Shown here one piece after another: positions 47,673-61,029 of a stretch of DNA of 64,000 nt (the first letter of the stretch is position 1; every line of letters begins with the position of its first letter). This DNA is from Absidia repens (lineage: Eukaryota > Mucoromycota > Mucoromycetes > Mucorales > Cunninghamellaceae). The stretch covers positions 558,001 to 622,000 of the forward strand of contig MCGE01000007.1 of NCBI GenBank assembly GCA_002105175.1. Reading direction: 5' to 3'. Below the pieces are notes generated by a model. That model made no database searches, had not been told where the DNA came from, and saw only the letters and a list, made by a program, of their open reading frames with translations. A program made the position numbers and the translations under genes.

Positions 47673-47807
47673 GATTTGGAATTTAACTATATACTATTAA
47701 CTATGAAATAGGTTTACAATCGCGTGGAAGTCACTTTATCAACTCATGACTGTGGTGGATTATCAAGAAATGACGTTGATCTGGCGGTATTTTGTGATTC
47801 CCTCTAG
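47371..47807 (+). CDS. Pterin-4a-carbinolamine dehydratase (PCD/DCoH)
   Basis: Dehydrates 4a-hydroxytetrahydrobiopterin during pterin recycling. Two exons, 47371-47628 and 47712-47807, give 117 residues. The PCD fold is visible as [39 protein letters not shown] (with the catalytic HHPEW core) and [19 protein letters not shown], followed by DLAVFCDSL. The first 23 residues are Ser/Leu/Lys-rich and could target mitochondria; translation from the second ATG (47437) would remove them. The intron contains a poly(A) run of about 29 bases (47640-47668). AATAAAA signal near 47882. Confidence 0.93.
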
Positions 47808-48020
47808 TTAGTGTGGTTCCCCTTTTACATTAGCATAAACTTACCTTCCTTTAGTTAGTGATATATATTATTGATTGATTGAAATAAAATTTAAAAAAGT
47901 TGCCAATATGATTGAATGACTTGCTTGTGATCACATGCTGGTTCATAATTCTTTTTTTTTTTTTTTTGGCTATTGCATTTTTTATTCCTCGCCCTGCTTA
48001 TGGCAGGCTACTTGTTTCCT

Positions 48021-48340
48021 TTGAGGTCTAAGGATTGGTTGACAGTTCAAAGTCACTTGATATGATATCTTGCCGTATTCCTGCTCTATCATTCATATTA
48101 GTTTGCTAGAGCGTGCCGCGGTGCAACCTCCACTAGACTGGACTTTATGTATCTATCCAATTTGTTTTATTTTATTTTTGCATGTGGTATAATGATAATA
48201 ATAAAAGCTGAAGCCAGTTAAGCCTTGAGGGACCGATTATTACGGCGCAAAATTGCGAGTCGATCTGAACTTCATTAAAAACCACTCTTCAACAATCTCC
48301 CCGTCAGCAGAGCAATTTTTTGCAAGTGTGAAATCACATT
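48021..48340 (+). repeat. Family B direct repeat, copy 2
   Basis: Counterpart of 45873-46190 in the same orientation: AAGGATTGGTTGACAGTTCAAAG, TCTTGCCGTATTCCTGCTCTA, GTGGTATAATGATAA, AACCACTCTTCAAC and CAGAGCAATTTTTTGCAAG. Divergence between copies is clearly visible, so the duplication is not recent. Confidence 0.85.
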
Positions 48341-48799
48341 AACAAAAACAAAAACAAAACAAAGAAACGGACTAGATATACATAGTGAGCCCAGTCTGAG
48401 AGAGATTATGCTGGCGACACAGTCTTGGTTGAATGGTATATAAACGATAAAGTTGGAATACCAATACTTTTCATATCAAGTAGTCTAGAATAGAGAGAAA
48501 GAAGGTAAATGATTTAATGTTTTATTGTGGCAAAAAGACCATTCGGTGGATTATTATGCTATGGTGGGTCCGTCGGTGAAAACTACACTCATGAGATTTT
48601 TTATTTGTTGTGGCAGTATGCTAATCAGAAAGAAAGAGAAAATGTTCTACTAAACTATAAATCGACGGATACTATCTCAGCACGGCCTAGGTTCATTGAT
48701 GTAACTCGTTGGTAAGGAAATAACGCCTGCGTTTGATATAAAGTGGCTTAAGACTGTCTATCAGTTGCTTGGACTCTGTCGAAAGGTAGCCAAAGTGGG
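48341..48799. other. Spacer between family B and family A copies
   Basis: A + strand frame at 48527-48715 reads GGLLCYGGSVGENYTHEIFY and onward, but it lacks supporting context. No gene is claimed. Confidence 0.35.
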
Positions 48800-49502
48800 T
48801 GGTTAGAAAATAGATGACGGTAAGACACTCACAAAAGAGCCACAGCACTGACGTCGCTACTATTTAACGGGTCAGCATATTGTAATAAAAAGGACATATT
48901 TTATTTAAAGCATATTGGTAACTAACAAACTAAAAGCGCGAGGGTCATTAGAATAAAGATGTAATGGAAGCAGCATGAGGGAAACTGGAGGGAGATCCCA
49001 AGAATGATCAACAGTAATCTAAAGGAATGGCAGTAAAAATGGATCTAGTATACTATACAAGGAATGAGATGGGCGAACGGAATGTCTTTTATTTAAACAC
49101 AACAACGGTCGACGCTAATAAAAAATAGTGATGGTAGCAACAAAAGAGATCTATCGCGCAAGACAAGACAGTGACTAATGGAACATTTTTCATTGAAGGA
49201 AGTAAAATAGACATATTTTATTCAGATATTGATACAAACTATGGACAAACTAACACTAAATTAAGCTAATGGAGGCTCCAAAAAACCAACTACTGGTAGT
49301 CCGAAATCTTGAATCCAAAATGGAAGGGTCTCCCCATGCATGTTGTAATCCCTGAGCTGAAACCCCTTCTAAACTAGTCCTGACACTAATCTATGAATGC
49401 TGTAATCTCAAAGGAGTTGAAATGATGAAGTAAGAAAAAGAAAGAGTGCGAAAAAATAAAAAATGGAAGGAAATAAATAGTTCATGTGTGCGGGATTTAA
49501 AT
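48800..49502 (-). repeat. Family A dispersed repeat, copy 7
   Basis: Minus-strand head TTAAATCCCGCACACATGAAC (complement, 49480-49500). Stem region on the + strand GGAAGGGTCTCCCCATGCATG (49321-49341) and CTGAAACCCCTTC (49357-49369). ATCTGAATAAAATATG and internal tail repeats run back to about 48810. Confidence 0.85.
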
Positions 49503-50480
49503 TTTTATGGGTGTCTCTGAGCTGGGGGTTTTGCTTGATTCAAATAGAACTTTTTTTTACGACAATCGGCACCACGCAAATTCGTGTCAGTTCACTTATA
49601 ATGGCAGGATCTTCACCATTCAACAACGGTGGTATTATCTTCTTTGGCTTTCTTTTAAAACACCGGCCACAGTTCAGCACTGGAAGTGTGGGGGTTCTCT
49701 TTGATGATAACTTTGAACTCGCCATAAAGCAATTCGTCCTCGTTTAGTTTGCACACCCTTTATTATACAACAGTATGTCACTCACAATGAAGCAGCTTAC
49801 ACACATTGCTTAGTTTACATACATTAATCACCCTATATTGTACCAAATAAAATGAATAGAATGCAGTACTGTACTATGGTATAATAATGATACGATAACG
49901 CATAATAGATGTCAAGACTTAAAAAATAAAAATAAAAAAGGGAGAATGGAAAAAAGGGGCTACCGTTTTAGTAGATAATGCACCAAATTGGCAGTTTTAC
50001 GCCAAATTGAGGTTGTCACATTCTTTTAAGAAAAAAAGACCTGTGAGTGATTGATTAGATAATAAATGCGAAAAATTATTCTTGATCCTCCGTTCCAATA
50101 GAACAAAAATTATCAACTACAACATATCTAGTCTAAAATATACGTATTACCTTAACAAAAGTAATTTTATCTACGCTCCTTGTATCTATATTGTCAAAGT
50201 GGCATATAACGTCATTAGAAAATCACAATTATTTTTTCAGTAGTGGATTTTTTAACTTGATTGGCTCATTTTATTCAGCAACTGTAACCTGCTCATGTGT
50301 CGCATACCTGTATCATATATGTGTATCGCATATCTGTATACTACACGTATATCTTGCACCAGTTTCCAACATCTGCATCAATACACCTCTATCCAAATTC
50401 CGAGATAATATATCATTTTCATATTTTAGTAAGAATCCTCTTAACAACTACGATAGAAACAATTACCCCTGAACGGACCT
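49503..50480. other. Spacer, no gene seen
   Basis: AT-rich. Several overlapping short frames exist but none has supporting structure. Confidence 0.4.
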
Positions 50481-52330
<1,850 letters not shown>

Positions 52331-52860
52331 TTAGATTAAAGTTGTGGGAGCTTTCCTTTCCGCCGAGACCTATCTTACACTTTCCCTCACAGCAACCATA
52401 GCCTCAAGTTAGTTTCTTCTTTTTTCTAAAAAAAAAAGCAGATGTTCCGACGGATAATGCATTGTGTGGGCAGTGTTGTTTCATAGCACTAATATGACAA
52501 AAGTGAATGTGAGTGTCCAGCTTGTCGAACATTGAGCTAAGCAAGATTAACATGCTAAAAACGAAAACCTGCAAATTCCCAAAGCCTACACATGAGGATC
52601 CCAAGCGTGCATTAAAAAAAAAAGGGGGACAGTAATGGATGATATGAAATAATGTTCTTTATTTAGTTCTAATCACAGAGGTACTATTCTAATACCATTC
52701 TAAACTATGTCTGCTAATCTCAATAAAATAAAACTATGTTCTACGAGCTGTGTGGCATCCAATCATTTCCAATTGCATTTGTTCCAAGAACACTACACCA
52801 TCCTGGTGAATTGATCTATTTGAAGGCCACCTAACGCTCAGTGTATTAGATTCGAGTTCA
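52331..52860. other. Spacer, no gene seen
   Basis: AT-rich with a short A-run at 52613-52622. AATAAAATAAAA at about 52722 could be a polyadenylation signal. No gene. Confidence 0.4.
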
Positions 52861-53168
52861 TGATTTTGGGCAATGTGTCCTTCAATTCATTTTGTTGTTG
52901 TAGTTGTTGCCCAGATTTTTTTCCCATGTGTTTGCGACTTCCCATATTGCTGTCTTCATCCTCCGCATTCTTAGCATTCTATGCTAGCAGTAATAGATCA
53001 AGTATTTTTGTTGCCCTTGTGATACTGTCCTTTGGATTTGAGCCAATACATCCATCCATCCTGGCGTTTTGTAATGTGACCAAGTTTTCCAGCAAAGATT
53101 GCATGATTTTTTCCGTTCTTTTCATACGCTTGTGTATTGCAGTCTGTGGAAAAAATAGGAGGTATTAG
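52861..53168 (-). pseudogene. Coiled-coil coding relic with in-frame stop
   Basis: One minus-strand frame reads HKRMKRTEKIMQSLLENLVT, GSNPKDSITRATKILDLLLL, a TAG, then KNAEDEDSNMGSRKHMGKKS and QQLQQQNELKDTLPKIMN. The heptad-like first part resembles the coiled coil that precedes GCR1_C domains in fungal transposon-like proteins. The interrupting TAG makes it non-functional unless spliced out. It lies just downstream of the minus-strand exons at 53447-54070. Confidence 0.35.
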
Positions 53169-53446
53169 GTAAATGCAAAACAATAAATTTCTAATTTTCT
53201 TTTATAACTTATTTTCTTACCATCTTATAATGGGGGGAGGGATACCTTCATATGCTGAAGGGAACTATAATAAATTTAATAGGAATTCAGGTTCGATCAT
53301 TGACAATTAAGTCAGGTTTCCAAATAAACAGAGCTTAAAAGAAAAAAAAATAGTTGAGTATAGAGTTTTCATCTTATCGTAACTTACCAAAATGCGGCAC
53401 GCTTATATCTTGATATACATTTTTGTGTCACACATTTAGCAGGAGT

Positions 53447-54070
53447 CTAACCAGATGAGTCCAACATAGGAAGGTTGAAGATCAGCGAGGTGGGAAAAGA
53501 ACCCAACGTGTATGGCAGCCAACCCCACAAAATTCGTTTCGAGTCCTATAATCAACATCAATGCGATATATCAAATAAATTAATTAACGCAAAAAAAATA
53601 CACCGCCATCCCCAGTATTAAAATGTATATTTGCTATACTTACGAACATCAAAGGCAGAACATAAATATAACGTCTTTGGGATTGTTGGGGAAAGCAGAG
53701 CAAGAGTCCGATTGGGTCCAATATCACAAAAGAGGAATGGCTTGATCGATTTCTTCCCCTCGTTCCCAACCTTTCTTCATGTCCTATATGTATTTTTTTT
53801 TTGTGTTGTCATGTAGTCTAATTAATATTAAAATAAGGTTTTTTTAATCTCATATTTTGTTTGTGCTTACCTAGTTTTAATCGGCGGGTGGATTTGTTCA
53901 ATGCAATTTGAAAGTGTCTGTTGTTGGATAAATCCTTGTTTTGGTGTGTAGAAGGACTATGACACGTTTTGTTGATCCACAACAACGTTAATAACCATAG
54001 TTTAACAGCGTGGGATCTAAGTTGTGCCTTGTATTCCAGTTTCAGTGTGCACGGTGCGTTTACATGTCAC
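53447..54070 (-). CDS. Unidentified multi-exon gene or relic
   Basis: Three minus-strand exons splice in one frame. About 53872-54045 reads LKLEYKAQLRSHAVKLWLLT to NKSTRRLKLG. About 53648-53792 reads HEERLGTRGRNRSSHSSFVI to RYIYVLPLMF. About 53447-53549 reads DSKRILWGWLPYTLGSFPTS then LIFNLPMLDSSG and TAG. Donors GTAAGCAC and GTAAGTAT and the acceptors are good. No start codon is visible in the first exon, where an upstream TGA blocks extension, so the 5' end is missing or further exons exist. I do not recognise the family. It could be host or mobile-element derived. Confidence 0.4.
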
Positions 54071-54109
54071 AATTGCAAAATCCTATAGCGTTTTACAAAT
54101 TATGCAAAA

Positions 54110-54333
54110 ATGAGAGATAATATAAAAATACGAGACCCTCGACTATTAGTTGTTTTACCTTCACAGGTATGTATTTTTCAGCTCATAGTATGTATTCATA
54201 AAATACTATGTAGGCTGATCGTGCTGCAGACCATGTCCAAATGTTCCCATGTGATGTTGAAATTGTTGGCATGACAGACAAAAAAGCTTGGTTTTCAAAT
54301 CGAGCTTTGTTGTTGCGTGTTAGTGCTAGTTGA
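54110..54333 (+). CDS. Possible small two-exon gene, unidentified
   Basis: Exon 54110-54166 starts ATG and reads MRDNIKIRDPRLLVVLPSQ, followed by a GTATGT donor. After a 47-base intron ending TATGTAG, exon 54214-54333 continues ADRAADHVQMFPCDVEIVGM to LLLRVSAS and TGA; 58 residues in total. The reading is coherent, but the intron is short and I know no homologue. It may equally be a fragment of a decayed gene. Confidence 0.3.
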
Positions 54334-54714
54334 AAAGAGTTGAAGAGGTTTCCGAAATGACCAGCATAAAAGTTGAGTGAGTTATAGATGATTTACGCTA
54401 AATGTATACTAAAATTGGTTGGGGGAGGAGGAGAGAAAGAAAAAAGGAGAGTCAAAGACAGACTCCAAAAAAAAAAAAAAAGACAGCGGGATATGAAAAT
54501 CAGAAAAAAAGGGGTTAGCGCTTACATTATGTTACTGGGTCAAATCAATCCGTGTCACCATAAACTTTCCCTTCGGGAAAATCACAGTATTACATTTAAA
54601 TAGATACCACATCAAAAAAAAGTCTTGTCAAGTTTTGAAATTAATTTGTCTTTCTTTTTTTTTTCTTTTCTTTCTACTTTTTGTATGTTAGCGATTTGAT
54701 CTTCCAAATTATAA
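54334..54714. other. Upstream region of the seven-helix protein gene
   Basis: G/A-rich block with GAGAAAG repeats (54420-54500), then a T/C-rich stretch (54650-54680) shortly before the start. Presumed promoter. Confidence 0.4.
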
Positions 54715-56773
54715 ATGTTGGAATACTCTAATCGTCAAAATCCCGGTGACCCTTCATTTTGGCGACTATGCGACACTCAAACCAATGAATGCCATTGTGA
54801 TTTTCGGATGACCATAACTAATTGTGTTGAGAGTGAAGCTTTGAGAATTGTCAACATTGTAGATATTGCATGGTCTGGAATAGCTACTGTCATCGGTAAT
54901 AAATATATCTCACCAAATCGCTATATTGTTATTTATCCCGATTTTATTTTTTCATAGCTGCTGCCATTTTATATTGGCGAGTCGTTCATCGAAATCAACA
55001 AGTTTTTGATTTTTCGAATAAAATGCCCCGCCCAAAACCCATTGAAGGCATGGCTCTCTTTGGCATCTTATTTAATGTCTGTAAGCCAGATCTCTAAAAA
55101 AATAGAATAAAAAAAGTGTGGGGTAGCACGAGCGAAAAAGGTTAGCTGGGTTTAAATCATCAAAACCCACTGCACTGTCTTGTTCCTTTTTTTTCTCACC
55201 TTTTTTTTTATTTCTATTTTTCTATTTTGTATTATTGAAAAAAAAAAGCTCGTATTATTCACGCTAGTGTCCTCATTACTAATGTCGCCAACAATGCCAT
55301 ATTCCGATCCTTTATGTTTGAACTTCCTTGGCAGCTTGGTATAACTGCTCTAGCTTGTTATCTTTTTGGTGTTGCAAATACTCTATCGAATGTAAGCCGA
55401 TAAAATTCAACATATGTGTCACGCTAACTTTTTTTTTCTCTTTTTTCATATGCTGTAGAGTAGCAAAACTATTTACAGGTCTTGGGTGGGGTCGCAACAT
55501 GTGGTGGATGGTATCTGTACCGTAATGATCACTTTACCATATCTCACGGTTACTGTAAGTGCGCTTTGTATATCATCAACCTTGAAACTAACCGTTTTAT
55601 TATTATTATAGAGTGTAGCTATCGTTGCTGGAGTGTACGCACAAAGAGGTGACAATGACAAAGCCGCTATCTGGACAGAAGCAATTTATTATCTTTGGCT
55701 TGTTTATACCTTCCTTTTGGGCAGCTTGATTCTATTTGCTGGAATCCGTTTATTGAAGCTTCTCAACAACCACTTATTGATGCAAACTGATCTCCGTGTG
55801 AATATCGCTAAAATTCGAACTGGGGCTGTCAAGGTAAGAGATGACATTCCCAAGTGATAGCAAAGACGTCTTTGGAATTTAATCCTATACATACTTCTTT
55901 TATTTCAATTATAGGTCAAGATCATCATTGGTATTGGTTGTTTTTGTTTGTGGGCATTCACGGTGATGATTGCGCTTTATGCTACTTCTAGATATGTCGT
56001 GATGGGAAGTCCTGCATATACAGTTGCGCTCTCGAGCTTTGCTCTCTTTAATGGTCCCTTGGCAACCTCTATTGTGGAATTTGCTGTTGTATTGAAGTAA
56101 GTGAATAATAAATACATTCATATCAAAGTAATAACGATTACTCATTTACCATTTTGCTAGTCCAAATATGCTACGAGGTCTTGCGAGTTTATCATTTGGA
56201 ACATCGCATGGCTCCCAGTCTTCACCATCGAACATTGTACTCGACAGTCAACAGCAGCATCAATCCAAAGACGCCATGGCATCAGATGGAGGAAAATACG
56301 ATATTGCCACCATAACGACCGACACACAGTTAGAACAATGGAACCAAGTGTTTGTCAACAAAGATGACACTGCGAAGGGAATCCAACGCAGCAACAGCAA
56401 ACAATTAAACAGTAATACAATGGATAGATCATCCTCCAACAATCTTGGGTATTCATTATCATCCTATCCAACAAGCCCCACCCCTGCCAACATCTCTGTT
56501 CCAGTATCTTCATACCATCGAGCGTCCCCTCATAACAATAATGCCTTGGCCAACAGCTACCATGATGAAGAAAATGGACAAACCTTATCCAGGGTGGAAG
56601 AAGATCAGCTATATTATAATGCTATGACCAATCAAATGCGGATGCCACCTCACTATTCGACGTCGGATGACCGTCGATATGACGCCAATGATTCCTTGTC
56701 TTCCGATATCTTCGATGGATCTAGTGTATCTGCCCTGAACCTGATGCACCCGAGCGGCAAGAAACATCATTAG
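54715..56773 (+). CDS. Seven-transmembrane protein, GPCR-like, unidentified
   Basis: Seven exons (54715-54895, 54958-55080, 55249-55391, 55459-55554, 55612-55833, 55915-56096, 56161-56773) give 519 residues. The N-terminus has a short, Cys-containing, probably extracellular segment (LCDTQTNECHCDF). Seven hydrophobic helices follow, in order: IVDIAWSGIATVIAAAILYW; MALFGILFNVSRIIHASVLI; LGITALACYLFGVANTL; CTVMITLPYLTVTSVAIVAG; YYLWLVYTFLLGSLILFAGI; IIIGIGCFCLWAFTVMIALY; SSFALFNGPLATSIVEFAVV. A long Ser/Asn/Gln-rich cytoplasmic tail of about 200 residues is encoded by the last exon, as in fungal receptors with phosphorylatable tails. No named family is recognised; ligand unknown. Receptor function is inferred from topology. 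AATAAA near 56877. Confidence 0.8.
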
Positions 56774-57929
56774 CCTTTAGCATATTTCTGTTTTTTATCT
56801 CCTCCCCTTCTCTTTCCCACCCCCTTTTTTTTGTATTGTACCTATATATCTCATTTTATCCTTTATATGTCTCTCTAATAAATTACTATTAATAAACGCT
56901 CTGACGCTCCACTGGAGCTTCGGGAAATCTTCGATTTACTGGGTGATTAAATCTTTTTTTTTTGTGAAATGTGGTTTTTTATGGAATGAAATTAGATGTA
57001 GCTAACATCTTGTACTTTGGCGGATAATCTCTTGGAAACCAACCGCCATGCTCAGCACTCAGTCTCATGGGTAAGTGCAAAAAAAAAGAGTATGGGTAGT
57101 GTCAACATTCATACTCCGCACACGTGGGTTTGTATTTGCTTATTAGTATCATTTCCTTTTCGTCCCCTTCATAAAGCTTCAATAAAGTGATAATCTTGCA
57201 TTACTATTAGAACTTAAATCAGGGGTATTTTGAAAAATGAAAAATACCATACATAAACCGGACCACTATTAGAATAGCCTTCATCATAGATTAGTGTTAT
57301 GAAAACCTCCTATTAGACTAGTTCACAGTGAATTATCATCGTTTATTTCTACGTATAAATAAAATATATCTTGCATTTTTACAGTTTGTTTTTTTATGTA
57401 GCGCGTTTAGAAATATACTGGTTTGTTTGTAGTGTGCAAAAAAAAAAAGAAGACTTCATTAAACTTTCGTACTCAGCGCTCTATGTAATTGACATAATGT
57501 GTGTGCATAACTTCCTCCCCTTGAACTGGATGCTTTTGTTGCCTTAACTCATTTGCACTTCAGCTGGGCAGCACCTTGGAATCAATCCACTTCTTGAGAG
57601 CTTTGTCGGCGGGCGAAATTTTATGCTTAGTGACTCAGGAAATACTATTAACGTTATAATAGTTAGGTTTTATCAAACGCCATTTTATTTCTTATATTTA
57701 GTAGAGAACCAACGTACAATTTGACCCTCTCAAAAAGTTAGAGTTTCTAGTACAATACCAATCACGTCATACTCATAGCCAAGAATTTAAAAATATAGAC
57801 TAACAATAGTCTTTGCCTAATACCGTCTTCAAGAAGCCGTAAATACTGGCAAAATTACTGTAAAACAATAAAACTGTCTAACGAAATACTCTTCCCCAGG
57901 TGTAGCCTACGTAGCAACAAAAACTAAAA
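56774..57929. repeat. Spacer with a family C fragment
   Basis: 57080-57400 resembles 9960-10320: CATACTCCGCACACGTGGG head, GGGGTATTTTGAAAAATG, GGACCACTATTAGAATAGCC and TAAATAAAATATATC. The rest is AT-rich with no gene seen. Confidence 0.5.
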
Positions 57930-58733
57930 ACACACTACAAAGGGCCTATTAGAGGTAACATGAGAGAAACTATTGGGGAATGAGAAGAATGATCAACACT
58001 AATTTAAAGGACTATCGTAAAATAAAATCTAATATCTTGTACAATGTAGATAGAACATGAGAAAGGCCATAAATGAATATATTTTATTGAAGCATAAAAC
58101 AGCCAATTGTCAACTCTAATCTATACCGTAGGGACACGATTAAAATGGACTTATTGCACACAACAATGGGAGAGACTAATAAGATAGTTTTCATTGAAGC
58201 AAGTAAAAAGAAACATGTTTTTATTCAAATATAGATTCAAACTATGGGCAAACAAAACCAAGCTAAGCTAATGGGGACTCTTAATAAACTAACTAATGGC
58301 GGTCTCAAATCCTAGATCCAAAATGAAAGGGGTTCCCCATGCATCTTGTAATCCCTGTTCTGAAAACCCTTCTAAGCTAGTCCCGACACCAACCTATGAT
58401 CACCATAACTTCAGTGAGGCTACAATTGTGAAAGAAAAAAAAAAAAAAAAAAGGAGAAAGAAAAGAAAGAGCGCAAAAATAAAATGGGAGTAAATAAAAA
58501 ACTCACGTGTGCGGGATTTGAAATCTTTCCGTGGTGAACCTGCCCCTTTCCCCGACTTTTTCGACACTATTTTTCATTGAGGTGACAAGCACAACGCACA
58601 CACGCACCCCAAAATAAAGCTCCAAAAGGCTCTTGTCTTGCTGAATATATCACTACGACAAACATCAGAATAACGATATTGCCTTGAATAACGATGTAAT
58701 TTCACTTTCCCCTTCATATCGTTGTTGTGAGTC
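57930..58733 (-). repeat. Family A dispersed repeat, copy 8, with extended head
   Basis: Minus-strand head AAATCCCGCACACGTGAGT (complement, 58502-58520). Stem region GAAAGGGGTTCCCCATGCATC (58325-58345) with CTGAAAACCCTTC (58360-58372). Beyond the head an extension contains GAATAACGATG (58697-58708) and CATATCGTTGTTGTGAG (58719-58735), equivalent to the pair at 13930-13989. Internal tail repeats run back to about 57950. Confidence 0.85.
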
Positions 58734-59355
58734 CCTGCTGAATAAAATAACCATTTTGCATTTACAGATGAGTATGTATATATCTATGTGTAAATAAATC
58801 AACTAATGAATTCTAGTGCCTTGTACTATTAGCTTGATCGACATTTTTTTAAACGTGAAACAAGGACAAATTTGAACCTGTTCTGTTTCTGTCGCCTACA
58901 TATAGTCTTAAACATATCAGACATTTCATAGATAATCTTAGTGTTCACCATGGTTTTGCCTATATTCACAACACGATCATTCGCCACTCCATCCTTCCCG
59001 TGCCCCCCTTAATCCCTTATTTATTCATACATTTATGAAATCCCAAATGTCACACTAGAAAAGTCCTCACAAACGAGCAAGGTCCTCAATAGGAGTTCAG
59101 CACCCACCATTATATATATTCACAACAAAACAAGATGAATAATGATAGTCAAAAACATTTTTATTAAAAAAAAAAAGTCAAGTATAAAAAGAAGATTAAA
59201 AAAAAAAAAGTAAATTGGGGAAAAAAAAAAGAAAACGAAGATATAACTAAAATATACTGAAGTAGATAGTGCTAAAAAAATATATAAAAAAAAAGTAAAC
59301 TAACAAATCCAACAAAGATGGTATATCCAATAAAATAAATAAATAGTTGGTTATT
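58734..59355. other. 3' flank of the Ser-rich gene
   Basis: AT-rich, many A runs between 59155 and 59300. No gene. Confidence 0.45.
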
Positions 59356-60399
59356 TCAAAACAAGAGAAAATCATCTGTTCCAGCAAGATCTTGAGGTAA
59401 GAGAAGAGGCGAAATTGGTGGTGACTGGATCAAGCGAGATGCTGCCGTTGTTGGTGGTGCAAGTTGAGCAAAATCGTTAAATATGTCATCGTCATCCATA
59501 ATATCACCTAAATCCTGATCCGTTTCCCTAGTATCCTGTTGATGTTGTTGATGATGATAAATGTTGTTATTGTGGTAGTCGTCATATTGAGTAGCAGAAG
59601 ATGAAGACAGAGTACCGAAGAGGGCAAATGACGATAATGGTGCGTGCGAGTCGTCAGTAGACGAGAGGAGAGCGTGGTCAATCAAAGAGGAAGATACTGA
59701 GGATGCAGGTGAGAGGGTTTGGTCAGGAAGAAGAGTGGAAAATAATGAAGAAGAGGAAGAAAGTGAAGGAGAAGATGTGTACGATGGAGTGGAAGATGAT
59801 GACGAAGCAGTGTTGTAGTTGTTATTGTCGTTGGTAATAGTAGAGTGTTTTGAATAAGGATGATAACGAAGGGAAGGATGACGGTGATGATAAGTTGAGT
59901 GCCGGCAAGAAGTTGTAGAAGAAGAAGAGGGAGTCGTTGCGCCGGTGGTAGGTGTGGATGGTAAAAAGTAAGTTGTTGTTGATGATTGTGGACCATGGTA
60001 ATCATGGTGAGGATAATAGTGTGGTTTGTCATCGATACAATATATTAAAGGGGAATTGTTGGTGTCAGCTGGTACACTAGAAGAAAGGTTTGAGTTGGCA
60101 TGGTCGAGAGTCCTGGGCCATGGGGGTGAGCAGCTTGATGAAGATGGCCGGTCCTCCCGATGAGCATATCCGCTGAGAGGGGCTGAAGGTGATCGGGGTG
60201 GTCGATGTCGATAAAAGAAGCAGTGGGTTGTTGAAGGTACTTGGCAGTCATTTTCAGAAGAAGAAGAAGAAGAAGAAGAAGTAGCTTGAATTGGAAGAGG
60301 AATGGTGTGGGTAATGTGCTTGGAAGGCAACAAAACAAAGAGAGTTGGGGTTGGTTTAAAAAGGTTGGGGGAGGAGAGAAGTTGATGTGGAGAATACAA
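59356..60399 (-). CDS. Serine-rich disordered protein, unidentified
   Basis: Single long frame of 347 residues starting MYSPHQLLSSPNLF. Composition is dominated by Ser, Thr, His, Tyr and Pro, with Ser runs encoded by TCT/TCA-type triplets (for example near 60255-60285). The C-terminal part is acidic, DQDLGDIMDDDDIFNDFAQL, with bulky hydrophobic residues between aspartates, which is the look of a transcriptional activation region. It ends LAGTDDFLLF. No folded domain is visible and no family recognised. The frame is long and lacks the shadow-ORF pattern, which supports real coding; a low-complexity artefact is not excluded. Confidence 0.55.
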   Translation of the reverse strand: MYSPHQLLSSPNLFKPTPTLFVLLPSKHITHTIPLPIQATSSSSSSSSENDCQVPSTTHCFFYRHRPPRSPSAPLSGYAHREDRPSSSSCSPPWPRTLDHANSNLSSSVPADTNNSPLIYCIDDKPHYYPHHDYHGPQSSTTTYFLPSTPTTGATTPSSSSTTSCRHSTYHHRHPSLRYHPYSKHSTITNDNNNYNTASSSSSTPSYTSSPSLSSSSSLFSTLLPDQTLSPASSVSSSLIDHALLSSTDDSHAPLSSFALFGTLSSSSATQYDDYHNNNIYHHQQHQQDTRETDQDLGDIMDDDDIFNDFAQLAPPTTAASRLIQSPPISPLLLPQDLAGTDDFLLF

Positions 60400-61020
60400 G
60401 AGCGTTTTTTTCCGTCAGTAACAAGAAAGTAGAAGCCCAATCAACAATAAAAAGGTGGAGGAGGGGTAAAGGGAGGGCAGAAAGATTCACAATAAAAAAA
60501 AAAACGACCTTTTTTCTGTGTGTGAGTTCCTTGCCGACGTGGGTTTAGGATGTGTTGTGTTTTCAATAAAAAAAAAAAGTGGAAAAAAAAGGAATCCAAG
60601 TATATAACCTTTTTGTTGTAAGATGAACAAAAGGAAATGTAAAGATGGAAATGGGCAAGAAAAAAAAAAAAAAAGGGAAAAAAGAAAAAACGCGAAAGAA
60701 AAAGAAGAAGAGGAAAGAAAAAAGAAAAAGAAAAAAAGGGAGATAATTCCTTTATTGTAAAAATATATACACCACATTTTGTGTTCCCCCAAAACCTTTT
60801 GGGCTGATTGGCTGAAAGATGCCCAAGCTGGTATTAAAAAAAAATTGGAAGCTTCGCCACTTTGATACATCATAAAAAAGAAAAAGCATTGTGATACAAA
60901 AATATAAATAAAATAACTATATATCCTAATTCTAAAACTAAATACAAACTGCAAGCTATAAGCTACAAACTAAATACTACTATATAAATCTATATAAGTG
61001 AATTAACCAGGGGTTCACTT
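60400..61020. other. Upstream region of the Ser-rich gene
   Basis: A/G-rich with multiple poly(A) runs (60489-60502, 60659-60674). Likely promoter and leader. No gene seen. Confidence 0.4.
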
Positions 61021-61029
61021 TTCTATTCT

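Noticed and set aside
60487..60954. Minus-strand Phe-rich ORF of 155 codons
   Set aside because: Built from poly(A)/GAAA-rich promoter sequence; no protein-like composition.
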